From an uncultured Bacteroidota bacterium (GTDB lineage: Bacteria; Bacteroidota; Bacteroidia; Bacteroidales; SZUA-534): a stretch of DNA of 10,758 nucleotides. Numbering within the stretch: the first letter of the stretch is position 1; each line of letters opens with the position of its first letter. The notes beneath the pieces were generated by a model. The model saw only the letters and a program-made list of their open reading frames with translations. It was not told the DNA's origin and searched no databases. Of this stretch, positions 1 through 7,438 are shown one piece after another. The position numbers and the translations under genes were made by a program. The stretch spans positions 1 to 10,758 of the forward strand of contig CALCFP010000335.1 in assembly GCA_937900725.1 (NCBI GenBank), written 5' to 3'.

Positions 1-1
1 G

Positions 2-814
2 GTGACGGTCGCGGAGGGCGCGGTCTGCACGTTCGAGGGCGCGATCTCCGGCGGCTATGTCGTCAAGCGCGGAACCGGCGAGCTTGATCCCGTCGAATTG
101 GAAGAAGTGTTGTACGAGGGTTACGGACCGAACGGCGTTGCAGTTGTTGTTGAAACGCTTACCGACAACCGCAACCGTACCGCTGCCGATATCCGTCATT
201 ATTTTGACAAATACGGCGGAAATATGGGCACCACCGGCTGCGTATCCTTCATGTTTGATAAGAAGGGCCAGATCATCGTTCCCAAGGAAGACTTCGAGAT
301 GGATTTCGATGACCTGATGATGGTTGCTCTGGATGCAGGCGCAGATGACTATCTGACAAAACCGTTCGACACCGCCATATTGCGCCAGCGTATCAAATCG
401 ATTCTGCAAAACCGCAAGGCAACACGCGAAATGATTTTAAACAACATGGCACTGGGATTTCCTGCTTCAGAGCCTCTCGGCAACAGCCAAAACGACAAGT
501 TCATTAGCCGACTTTACAAGGTGGTCAGGGACAATATGGGCAACTGCGACTTTGACAAAGAACAATTCGCGTCAGCAATGAATGTAAGTTCATCACTACT
601 ATACAAGAAGATAAAGGCTCTCACCGACCAGTCGCCTACCGATTTTATAAAAACGGCACGCTTGGAGCACGCAATGTCGCTGCTTAAACAGCAAGAACAT
701 AATATTACCGAAATAAGCGAAATTTGCGGGTTTGCAAGTGCCGGATATTTCAGCACCGTATTCAAGAAACAATACGGCATATCACCATCTGAACTGACTG
801 ACGAAAAGGCATAA
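2..814 (+). CDS. Chimeric open frame: YebC/PmpR fragment joined to the output end of a hybrid two-component regulator (HTCS)
   Basis: Open frame of 270 residues, open at the left edge, stop TAA at 812-814; the GTG at position 2 is not a credible start. Residues about 22-109 are YebC/PmpR-like (YEGYGPNGVAVVVE, TDNRNRTAADIRHYF, GTTGCVSFMFDKKG). Residues about 110-121 (DAGADDYLTKPF) are the end of a response-regulator receiver domain, with the conserved lysine of TKPF at 120. Residues about 175-265 are an AraC-type double helix-turn-helix (LLYKKIKALTDQSP, FIKTARLEHAMSLL, ITEISEICGFASAGYFSTVFKK, YGISPSEL). A receiver followed directly by an AraC domain is the C-terminal end of Bacteroidetes HTCS proteins, normally about 1300 residues or more, which sense a sugar in the periplasm and activate the adjacent PUL. 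The sensor, kinase and phospho-acceptor aspartate are absent. The fusion has no functional logic and is probably an assembly artefact; the HTCS part truly belongs here, 45 bases upstream of the esterase gene. Confidence 0.8.
   Translation: MTVAEGAVCTFEGAISGGYVVKRGTGELDPVELEEVLYEGYGPNGVAVVVETLTDNRNRTAADIRHYFDKYGGNMGTTGCVSFMFDKKGQIIVPKEDFEMDFDDLMMVALDAGADDYLTKPFDTAILRQRIKSILQNRKATREMILNNMALGFPASEPLGNSQNDKFISRLYKVVRDNMGNCDFDKEQFASAMNVSSSLLYKKIKALTDQSPTDFIKTARLEHAMSLLKQQEHNITEISEICGFASAGYFSTVFKKQYGISPSELTDEKA
65..352 (+). pseudogene. Partial YebC/PmpR (TACO1-family) segment, probably foreign to this locus
   Basis: This is the internal-to-C-terminal part of a YebC/PmpR-family protein, whose full length is about 240 residues. 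Members bind DNA or help ribosomes through difficult sequences. Recognisable family blocks run from KRGTGELDP through YEGYGPNGVAVVVE, the invariant TDNRNRTAADIRHYF, the GG-containing GTTGCVSFMF block and a DDLMMVALDAGADD block. The wording looks closer to Clostridia-type YebC than to Bacteroidetes, an impression that a search should test. The usual block before KRGTGE (of the type MPNDNIERAI) is missing, as is the last third after DAGADD. I infer that it comes from another genome or locus and was joined by misassembly. Confidence 0.7.
329..352 (+). other. Chimera junction: 24-base stretch compatible with both YebC and receiver domain
   Basis: The eight residues LDAGADDY fit the YebC family (DDLMMxALDAGADDF type) on the left and the receiver-domain family (GLDAGADDYLTKPF type) on the right. 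The identity of the protein switches inside this stretch with the frame unbroken. A coincidental shared word of this length is the typical place where a short-read assembly graph crosses between two genomes. Confidence 0.65.
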
Positions 815-859
815 TCTAATTTACATACAAATAATATTCTGAACTAAAAAACAAACAAA

Positions 860-2077
860 ATGAAACAACTAAAAAAACTCGCAGGCTATTGCCTGCTATC
901 TGGCACACTGGCATTTGCATCTTGCAACAACAACAATCAATCTGCGACAGAGTACAATTGGGTGGGCACATGGGGAACCGCAGTGCAACTTACCGAGCCT
1001 CACAACAATCCGCCACAGCCCGGACTCTCTGGCAACACTATCCGCCAACGCGTGCGTGTGACCATTGGCGGCGACACTCTTCGGCTGAAACTGTCGAACG
1101 AATTTGGCAACGACACACTGAAAATTAAGGCTATAAGCATTGCTCCTGCCCTTGACAGTTGCGTAATAGACTCGACAAAAGTGGCCAACGTTCTTTTTGA
1201 CGGAAAGAGCGGAATCAATATCGAAAAAGGCCAAACTGTGATTTCCGATGCATTCAAATTCAGCCTGAAACAGCGTATGGACGTGGCCATAACCATCGCA
1301 TACGAGTTTGTACCTTCATTCATCACAGGCCATCCAGGCTCACGCACAACATCATACATTCTTGAAGGCGACCAACTGGCAAATAGCAGATTTGAAGGTG
1401 CAATAAAAACAGACCACTGGTACACTATAGAACGGATAGATGTTGTGGCACCGGAAACAACAGGCGCAATTGCCATTGTAGGCAACTCGATAACCGACGG
1501 CCGAGGCTCCACCACAAACCACCAGAACCGCTGGGTAGACGTGTTTGCGGAGAGGATTCTGGCTGACACCGCAACAAGCAACCTTGCTGTGCTTAACATG
1601 GGCATAGGCGGAAACTGTGTAGTACATGGCGGCCTCGGCCCTACTGCTTCGGCACGTTTCGGCAGAGATGTACTATCGCAGCCTGGCGTGAAATACGTCA
1701 TAATATTCGAAGGCGTAAACGACATTGGCGGCTCATTCAATACCGAACAAACCGAGAAAGACCTTATCGAAGCCTATACACACATGATTGACACCGCCCA
1801 CAGCCTAGGCCTGACCGTCTATGGCGCCACAGTGACACCTTTCAAGGAAAGTTTCTACTACACTCCAGAAAAGGAAGCATGCCGAATTGCCGTAAACAAC
1901 TGGATCCGCACTTGTGGCAAATACGACGCCGTAATCGACCTTGAAAAGGCGATTTGCAGTGAATCGGACACAACCATAATGGACGAGAACCTGCACGACA
2001 ACGACCATCTGCATCCCAATGCCGACGGACACAAGGCTATCGGCTCATATATCGACCTAAACCTTTTCAAACAATAA
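860..2077 (+). CDS. SGNH/GDSL-family esterase lipoprotein, XynE-like (probable xylan-linked carbohydrate esterase)
   Basis: A 405-residue esterase that probably removes acetyl or other ester groups from plant polysaccharide fragments. A lipoprotein signal (LAFASC, lipid Cys22) is followed by four asparagines, with no acidic surface-export signal, so I infer the inner face of the outer membrane or the periplasm. Residues about 34-200 form an N-terminal beta-rich part (WVGTWGTAVQ, then SGNTIRQRVRVTIGG) seen in this esterase group. The SGNH core starts near 203: block I GNSITDG with nucleophile Ser210, block II glycine in GIGGN (248-252), block III GVND (285-288, oxyanion Asn287), block V DHLH with catalytic Asp382 and His385. 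All catalytic residues are present. It resembles XynE of Prevotella bryantii xylan clusters; acetyl-xylan activity is inference. The start ATG follows an A-rich leader. It lies 45 bases after the regulator and 13 bases before GH43, so probably co-transcribed with GH43. Confidence 0.88.
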   Translation: MKQLKKLAGYCLLSGTLAFASCNNNNQSATEYNWVGTWGTAVQLTEPHNNPPQPGLSGNTIRQRVRVTIGGDTLRLKLSNEFGNDTLKIKAISIAPALDSCVIDSTKVANVLFDGKSGINIEKGQTVISDAFKFSLKQRMDVAITIAYEFVPSFITGHPGSRTTSYILEGDQLANSRFEGAIKTDHWYTIERIDVVAPETTGAIAIVGNSITDGRGSTTNHQNRWVDVFAERILADTATSNLAVLNMGIGGNCVVHGGLGPTASARFGRDVLSQPGVKYVIIFEGVNDIGGSFNTEQTEKDLIEAYTHMIDTAHSLGLTVYGATVTPFKESFYYTPEKEACRIAVNNWIRTCGKYDAVIDLEKAICSESDTTIMDENLHDNDHLHPNADGHKAIGSYIDLNLFKQ

Positions 2078-2090
2078 ACAAAAACGACTA

Positions 2091-3728
2091 ATGAGAACTA
2101 ACATTCTAACAACAGCATTTGTGGCAACAGCAACCATGCTAATGGCCACATCATGCACAAAAACGGCAAAAGAGGCTATTGCCGAAAAAGCCACAAACCC
2201 GATTATCTGGGCTGACGTGCCCGATATGTCGATGATGCGTGTAGGCGACACATATTATATGAGTAGCACAACCATGCACATGAACCCAGGCGTGCCAATC
2301 ATGAAATCGAAAGACTTGAGCAACTGGGAAATTGTGAGCTATGCCTACGACAAACTCGGCGACAAGGACGAGACAATGCTGCTTAACGGAAAGAACACCT
2401 ACGGCAAAGGTTCGTGGGCAAGCTGCATACGATATGTCAACGGCAAGTTTTTTGTAAGCACCTTCGACCAAGTGACGGCAAAGACATACTTTTTCCTGAC
2501 CGACGACATTGAAAACGGCACATGGGAACGCCACGAGTTCGAGCCTTCGCTACATGACCATTCCATTGTATTTGAAGAAGATGGCCACGTTTACATGGTA
2601 AACGGAAACGGCAAGATTTTCATTCGTGAAATTGAACCCGATTTCAGTGGCGTAAAACCAAATTCAGAGCAAGTGCTTATTGAAAATGCAGGCCTTCCGG
2701 CAGGTGAAAACCTGATGCTTGGCGCTGAAGGCTCACAAATGTTCAAGATTGACGGCAAATACTACCTTTTCAACATCTGCTGGCCACGTGGCGGTGTGCG
2801 CACTGTCATTTGTCACCGTGCCGACAGCCTGTTTGGCCCTTACGAAGGCAAGGTTGTATTCATGGACAAGGGCGTTGCACAAGGCGGCCTTGTTGACACG
2901 CCTGACGGCAAATGGTTTGCATACCTGTTTGGCGACCGCGGTGCCGTTGGCCGTATTCCATTCCTTGTGCCTGTAGTTTGGGAAGATGGCTGGCCAGTAA
3001 TAGGCGTTGACGGCAAGGTGCCAGACACACTCGACCTGCCTGCAAATACTACATTAATCCCAGGCATTGTCGATAGCGATGATTTTGACGGCGACAAGCC
3101 AAAACTTGTATGGCAATGGAATCATAACCCTGTAAACGAACTATGGTCACTAAATGAACGCAAAGGCTTCCTCCGCCTGAAAACCGACCGCATCGACACA
3201 TTGTTTACGCAAAGCCGAAACATGCTCACGCAACGTACATTCGGCCCAAAATGTTCAGGAACCATCTGCCTTGATGCAAGCAACCTTAACGATGGCGACA
3301 TAGCAGGTCTTGCACTTTTGGCCGGAAAATTCGGATTTGTGGCCATTCAAAACAATGACGGCAAGAAAATGATTGTTATGGAAAACAACCAACCTGTTGG
3401 CAACAGCGGCAGCCCATGGCCTCCTCGCCGTGGTGTGCAACACATAGTCGACAGCATTCCTACCGATGCCAACATTGTATATTTCAAGGCCGACTGCAAT
3501 TTTGAACGCATTGCCGACGAAAGCGCTATTGGCAGCCACGGAGTTGACCAAGCCCTATTCTACTACTCATTCGACGGTAAGCAATGGAACTCCATTGGCG
3601 ACACACTGAACATGTCGTACAGCCTCGACCATTTTATGGGACAACGCTATGCGCTATTCTTCTACTCAACAAAGCAGCCAGGAGGTTTTGCCGACTTTGA
3701 CTGGTACAATGTTAAGAAGGATTTCTAA
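2091..3728 (+). CDS. GH43-family glycoside hydrolase lipoprotein (beta-xylosidase / alpha-L-arabinofuranosidase type)
   Basis: A 545-residue enzyme that probably cleaves xylose or arabinofuranose residues from (arabino)xylan oligosaccharides. A signal peptide ends in the lipobox ATSC (Cys22); the following TKTAKEA lacks an acidic cluster, suggesting a periplasmic location. The five-bladed GH43 propeller spans about 37-325. The expected catalytic set is visible: Asp45 in VPDMSMMRVGDTYYM (base), Asp156 in HDHSIVFEEDG (pKa modulator), Glu213 in GAEGSQMFKIDGKYYLF (acid). QGGLVDTPDGKWFAYLFGD and GRIPFLVPVVWEDGWPVIG (about 265-305) are typical of the family. Residues about 330-545 match the C-terminal concanavalin-like beta-sandwich common in GH43 xylosidases (start DDFDGDKPKLVWQW, end GGFADFDWYNV). 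The ADVPD and SSTTMHMNPGVPIMKSKDL wording suggests subfamily 12, from memory and unverified. A strong terminator follows. Confidence 0.92.
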   Translation: MRTNILTTAFVATATMLMATSCTKTAKEAIAEKATNPIIWADVPDMSMMRVGDTYYMSSTTMHMNPGVPIMKSKDLSNWEIVSYAYDKLGDKDETMLLNGKNTYGKGSWASCIRYVNGKFFVSTFDQVTAKTYFFLTDDIENGTWERHEFEPSLHDHSIVFEEDGHVYMVNGNGKIFIREIEPDFSGVKPNSEQVLIENAGLPAGENLMLGAEGSQMFKIDGKYYLFNICWPRGGVRTVICHRADSLFGPYEGKVVFMDKGVAQGGLVDTPDGKWFAYLFGDRGAVGRIPFLVPVVWEDGWPVIGVDGKVPDTLDLPANTTLIPGIVDSDDFDGDKPKLVWQWNHNPVNELWSLNERKGFLRLKTDRIDTLFTQSRNMLTQRTFGPKCSGTICLDASNLNDGDIAGLALLAGKFGFVAIQNNDGKKMIVMENNQPVGNSGSPWPPRRGVQHIVDSIPTDANIVYFKADCNFERIADESAIGSHGVDQALFYYSFDGKQWNSIGDTLNMSYSLDHFMGQRYALFFYSTKQPGGFADFDWYNVKKDF

Positions 3729-3793
3729 TTTCAGATACAGATGAAATATCTATAATTGAAAGTGTAGAAGCGTACAATTTATAACAAATAGCC

Positions 3794-3837
3794 AAAGCAC
3801 AGATATATGTATCAAAACATATATCTGTGCTTTTTTT
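3794..3837 (+). terminator. Rho-independent terminator after the esterase-GH43 operon
   Basis: A perfect 17-bp stem (3794-3810 pairing with 3817-3833; left arm AAAGCACAGATATATGT) encloses a six-base loop ATCAAA. The run of T at 3831-3837 begins in the last stem bases. It lies 65 bases after the GH43 stop and separates the enzyme genes from the transporter genes, so the latter need their own promoter. Confidence 0.88.
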
Positions 3838-3989
3838 ATGCCCTGACCTAGGATAAATCCACATTTTAATTTGACTACATAATCAATTGAAAACAAATAA
3901 AATACCCCAAAATAACAACACTTTCTCGAGGTGAATAAATTCGTCAATAGAGTATACTTTTTTAACGATATCTCAAATTGAAATTCAAA

Positions 3990-4017
3990 TATCTAAAGTT
4001 AAAAGTGCCTTTAGATA
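3990..4017. promoter_or_regulatory. 9-bp inverted repeat, candidate operator for the PUL regulator
   Basis: TATCTAAAG (3990-3998) and its exact reverse complement CTTTAGATA (4009-4017) are separated by ten bases, one helical turn. Arm centres about 19 bases apart would suit a dimeric DNA-binding protein such as an AraC-type HTCS regulator. A direct repeat AGTGCC (4004-4009 and 4017-4022) overlaps it, 13 bases apart. It could instead be a weak RNA hairpin. Operator function is inference from position and symmetry. Confidence 0.35.
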
Positions 4018-4025
4018 GTGCCAGA

Positions 4026-4033
4026 TAATTTTA
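4026..4033 (+). promoter_or_regulatory. Candidate -7 element (TAATTTTA) for the small ORF-susC-susD transcript
   Basis: TAATTTTA matches the Bacteroidetes sigma-factor -7 consensus TAnnTTTG at all fixed positions but the last. No well-spaced -33 TTTG is visible, which would fit an activator-dependent promoter, with the inverted repeat lying just upstream. The leader to the ATG at 4058 would be about 20 bases. Short A+T-rich matches are common by chance, so this is weak. Confidence 0.25.
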
Positions 4034-4057
4034 CTACATGCGAATACAAGGGGAATT

Positions 4058-4252
4058 ATGAAAAAGGCAATCGACGCTATTCGTGAATACTTCAAAAATG
4101 AATCAGCCACAGAATTACTGATAAAACTGATTTGCGCGCTATGCATATCTACAATGCTGATATTCATAATAATGGGATGTTCACGAAAAGCAAGCGGTTG
4201 CGAAAAGTCTGACAATACAGGACATGAAATAACAATCAATACATATAAATAA
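4058..4252 (+). CDS. Hypothetical small single-pass membrane protein or small lipoprotein
   Basis: A 64-residue frame of no family I recognise. The N-terminal part (1-20, MKKAIDAIREYFKNESATEL) is charged and probably helical. Residues about 20-40 (LLIKLICALCISTMLIFIIMG) are hydrophobic enough to span a membrane. Cys41 follows IIMG in a lipobox-like position, but the region ahead is long for a lipoprotein signal; starting at Met33 would leave too little signal. The tail (42-64) is polar, with a further cysteine at 48. The ATG is preceded by AAGGGGAATT, an unusually purine-rich, Shine-Dalgarno-like leader compared with the A-rich leaders nearby. It lies 91 bases before susC on the same strand, with no terminator seen between them, so it may share the transcript. 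It could be a chance frame; coding status is unproven. Confidence 0.4.
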   Translation: MKKAIDAIREYFKNESATELLIKLICALCISTMLIFIIMGCSRKASGCEKSDNTGHEITINTYK

Positions 4253-4343
4253 TGAAGATGATGTGAATCCGACAACCACAAGCCACATAACCACTGGCAA
4301 ACAGGGAATCGGGAACTATTAATTAATAACTAAAAACAATTTT

Positions 4344-7300
4344 ATGATGAAACATCAATTATGGAAAAGGGTAGCTGCAATGCTGCCAACGTTGTTGTTC
4401 TCATTTTGCACAATGGCACAGTCGCACTCAGTGAGCGGTGTCATAACAGATGAGTCACAACTCCCGATTCCGGGAGCAAACGTAGTCATAAAAGGGACTA
4501 CGGTAGGAACCATCACTGCCGGTGACGGTTCATTCAAGATGCAGGCCGCAGACGGCGACGTGCTTGTGTTCTCTTACATTGGCTACACAAGCGAAGAGAT
4601 TACCGTGAGCGGTTCAGGACCATACAACGTAAACCTTTTACCTGACATGGTAGGCCTGGGCGAAGTTGTAGTGGTAGGTTACGGTACACAACGCAAGGAA
4701 GCCGTCACAGGTTCAGTCGCATCAATGAAGGGTGATGTCGTTCGCGAAATGCCTGCAGCAAACATCACTCAATCACTTCAAGGCCGCGTTGCCGGTGTTG
4801 AAATGCAGCAGACATCATCAAAACCTGGTGCCGAAATGCAAATTCGCATACGTGGCACACGTTCTCTTAACGCTAGCAACGACCCGCTTGTCGTTTTGGA
4901 CGGAATACCATTTGCCGGCTCACTTGGCGACATCAACCCTAACTCCATCAAGAGCATCGACATCCTGAAAGACGCATCTGCAACAGCAATCTACGGTTCA
5001 CGCGGTGCCAACGGTGTAATCTTGGTGACAACCAACAAGGGTGCAATGAATCAGGAGGCAACTGTAACATACAGCGGATATGTCGGCACAAAGACCGTAT
5101 TCTCAAAATACCCAATGATGAATGGCGAGCAACTCAAGAAGATGCGTGAGGTTGCCAACTACACACAAAAGGAAGGTTCTCTTATGGAACAATCTGATGA
5201 CGCCAACACTGACTGGCAAGATGAATTGTATGAAAATGGCTTTGTAACCAACCACGACCTGGCAATTTTAGGCGGAACAAAGTCTGCTTCATACAGTTTT
5301 GGTGGTGCTTACTATAAAGAAGAATCAGTATTGCCCGGACAAAATTATTCACGTTTGTCAGCACGTGCTGCCATCGACCAGAAAATAGGCAAATACCTGC
5401 GCTTTGGGTTCACAAGCAGCAACAACTACTCTATTTCAAATGGCGGAAGTTTTGGTCTATATAACACTTTGACATATTCCCCACTCATCAGCCCAACTGA
5501 CAAGGACGGCAACTTGCGTCGCACATTGACTACTCCAGAAGATGAATACTGGATGTACACTCGCGAGACAGTAGAAGATGCCGTTGACAACGAATTGTGG
5601 GTCAACAAGAATACAAACTACGGCACCTACAACAGTTTCTATGGTGAATTGTCAATTCCTTACATTGAAGGCTTGAAATACAGAGTCAACACTGGTCTGA
5701 ACTTCAAGTACTCTGAAGGCGGCAACTACACCGCACAAGGACTGTTCAGCACAAACGCTGCCGCACCTTCAAGCGCATCGCTAAGCAAATCGACAACAAC
5801 AAACTGGGCTGTTGAAAACCTTCTCACCTACGATAGGACATTCGGCAAGCACACTTTAAACTTAGTAGGCTTGTTCTCCGCAGAAAAGTCTGTTTACCAC
5901 AGTTCATACATCTCTGCCAAGAATATCCCTGCCGACTACATGCAGTTCTACAATATTGCACAGGCTCCCGTTGAAGACCTCAACTTCAACCCTTCAGCTC
6001 AAGGATATCAGGATTCAGGCCTGCGTTCAATGATGGCGCGTGCGATGTACTCGTATGACGACCGCTACATGTTGACATTGGCTGTCCGCAAAGACGAATC
6101 GTCACGCTTGTCAAAAGACAACAACGCCCACACCTACCCTGCAATATCAGCAGGCTGGAATGTGGCAAAGGAAAGTTTTTTGAGTAGCTACGAATGGCTG
6201 AACTCATTGAAACTACGTGTCGGCTACGGCGAGACATCAAATCAGGCTGTTGCTCCATACAAGACACTTGGCTTGCTGTCGCAACGTGCAACAAACCTTG
6301 GCGATGCACAAGTTTACGCATACTATGTTTCAGAACTGCCTAACCCAGAACTCGGATGGGAATATTCAAAGACAATGAACTACGGTATCGACTTTGGATT
6401 CCTGAACAACAGACTGACTGGTAGTTTTGAATACTATGTACAAAAGACCAACGACGTGCTTTTGGCAGTCAGCTTGCCTGCGACAACTGGTGTAAGCAGC
6501 ATCATGAGCAACATTGGAAAAACTGAGAACAAAGGTTTCGAGTTTAACTTGAACGGTGTCATTGTTGACAACTGGAACGACCTTACATGGGAAGCAGGAT
6601 TCAACATGTATTCAAACAAGAACGAACTGGTTGCCTTAGCTTCTAAGGAAGTAAAAGAAGACAAGGCAAACTGGTGGTTTGTCGGCCACCCGATCAATGT
6701 AATCTACGATTACGAAATGGTAGGTTTGTGGCAAGCCGAAGATGCAGAAATCATGGCAATAGAGGAACCTCAAGCTGAGCCAGGCGACATCCGTGTAAAA
6801 TACACTGGCGAATTTGACGAGAATGGCCTGCCTACACGCAAAATCAACGAGGACGACCGTCAGATAATAGAGGTTGATCCTAAATTCCAGGGTGGTTTCA
6901 ATACCCGCTTGTCATGGAAGGGCTTTGACTTGAACATTATTGGCGCTTACAAGGTTGGCGGCAAACTGATTTGCTCTCTATACGCAGCCAATGGTTACTT
7001 GAACATGCTGACTGGTCGTCGCAACAACGTCGATGTTGACTACTGGACACCTGAAAACACAGGTGCAAAATATCCACGTCCAGGTGGCTTGAAGAGTGGC
7101 GACAATCCAAAATACGGCAACTCGCTCGGCTATTTTGACGCTTCATACTGCAAAATCCGCACCATCACCCTTGGATACAATTTCAAGCAAGAAAACTGGG
7201 ATTGGATGAACACAATAGGTGTAAAGGACATTCGTCTATACGGTACTATACAGAACCCATTCGTCATCGCATCAAAATTCCACAAAGAAACTGGTCTTGA

Positions 7301-7427
7301 CCCTGAAACCAACTCTTACGGCAACGAGAACATGGCATCTGGCAGCTACCAAAGCCGCTTGCTGACCATTGGCACAAGCACGCCACAGACTCGCACATTC
7401 ATGGTTGGATTGAATATTACCTTTTAA
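4344..7427 (+). CDS. susC: SusC/RagA-family TonB-dependent outer-membrane transporter
   Basis: A 1027-residue outer-membrane transporter that imports oligosaccharides delivered by its SusD partner, powered by TonB. The signal peptide (about 1-26, ending SFCTMAQ) is followed by a carboxypeptidase-regulatory-like beta domain (about 29-100, VSGVITDESQLPIPGANV to YIGYTSEEI), a TonB-box-like GEVVVVGYG (106-114), and the plug (about 115-233). The plug contains IRIRGTRSL, DPLVVLDGIPF and the SusC signature ILKDASATAIYGSRGANG followed by VILVTT. The 22-strand barrel follows and ends with the usual aromatic C-terminus (FMVGLNITF). Length is normal and the frame is intact. Two tandem ATGs (4344, 4347) could start it; the leader is A-rich (ACTAAAAACAATTTT). 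susD follows after 11 bases. The substrate cannot be read from SusC alone; the neighbouring esterase and GH43 suggest xylan-derived oligosaccharides. The symbol is generic for the family. Confidence 0.95.
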   Translation: MMKHQLWKRVAAMLPTLLFSFCTMAQSHSVSGVITDESQLPIPGANVVIKGTTVGTITAGDGSFKMQAADGDVLVFSYIGYTSEEITVSGSGPYNVNLLPDMVGLGEVVVVGYGTQRKEAVTGSVASMKGDVVREMPAANITQSLQGRVAGVEMQQTSSKPGAEMQIRIRGTRSLNASNDPLVVLDGIPFAGSLGDINPNSIKSIDILKDASATAIYGSRGANGVILVTTNKGAMNQEATVTYSGYVGTKTVFSKYPMMNGEQLKKMREVANYTQKEGSLMEQSDDANTDWQDELYENGFVTNHDLAILGGTKSASYSFGGAYYKEESVLPGQNYSRLSARAAIDQKIGKYLRFGFTSSNNYSISNGGSFGLYNTLTYSPLISPTDKDGNLRRTLTTPEDEYWMYTRETVEDAVDNELWVNKNTNYGTYNSFYGELSIPYIEGLKYRVNTGLNFKYSEGGNYTAQGLFSTNAAAPSSASLSKSTTTNWAVENLLTYDRTFGKHTLNLVGLFSAEKSVYHSSYISAKNIPADYMQFYNIAQAPVEDLNFNPSAQGYQDSGLRSMMARAMYSYDDRYMLTLAVRKDESSRLSKDNNAHTYPAISAGWNVAKESFLSSYEWLNSLKLRVGYGETSNQAVAPYKTLGLLSQRATNLGDAQVYAYYVSELPNPELGWEYSKTMNYGIDFGFLNNRLTGSFEYYVQKTNDVLLAVSLPATTGVSSIMSNIGKTENKGFEFNLNGVIVDNWNDLTWEAGFNMYSNKNELVALASKEVKEDKANWWFVGHPINVIYDYEMVGLWQAEDAEIMAIEEPQAEPGDIRVKYTGEFDENGLPTRKINEDDRQIIEVDPKFQGGFNTRLSWKGFDLNIIGAYKVGGKLICSLYAANGYLNMLTGRRNNVDVDYWTPENTGAKYPRPGGLKSGDNPKYGNSLGYFDASYCKIRTITLGYNFKQENWDWMNTIGVKDIRLYGTIQNPFVIASKFHKETGLDPETNSYGNENMASGSYQSRLLTIGTSTPQTRTFMVGLNITF

Positions 7428-7438
7428 TAACTTGAGAA

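Larger units (their letters stand above)
3838..4057. other. A+T-rich intergenic region upstream of the small ORF and susC
   Basis: Between the terminator and the small open frame at 4058 lie about 220 A+T-rich bases with no convincing coding frame on either strand. They hold the inverted repeat at 3990-4017, a short palindrome TTGAAATTCAA just before it, and a -7-like TAATTTTA at 4026-4033. This is the natural place for the regulated promoter of the SusC/SusD operon. Confidence 0.5.

Noticed and set aside
2..814. A genuine new YebC-AraC fusion regulator
   Set aside because: The switch occurs at a word shared by both families, the receiver is cut to its last residues without its phospho-acceptor, and the YebC part lacks its own N- and C-terminal thirds; misassembly explains all of this.
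1000..1740. 246-residue open frame on the - strand inside the esterase gene
   Set aside because: The + strand frame has all SGNH motifs; the antisense frame has no recognisable domain and is a codon-bias shadow.
3866..3873. TTAATTTG as a -7 promoter element
   Set aside because: It lacks the TA at the start of TAnnTTTG, has no -33 TTTG at a suitable distance, and lies over 180 bases from the next gene; likely chance in A+T-rich DNA.
3955..3962. TACTTTTT as a -7 promoter element
   Set aside because: It matches the fixed positions but the last and sits in a T run; no -33 partner beyond a weak TTCG and no support from position.
3838..4057. CRISPR array, tRNA or insertion-sequence remnant in the A+T-rich gap
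   Set aside because: No regularly spaced repeats, no cloverleaf and no terminal inverted repeats with target duplication were seen; only short palindromes.
3985..4281. 98-residue frame on the - strand opposite the small + strand candidate
   Set aside because: It runs across the inverted repeat and the candidate promoter, has no recognisable domain, and is the shadow of the small + strand frame; its hydrophobic stretches follow from A+T-rich sequence.
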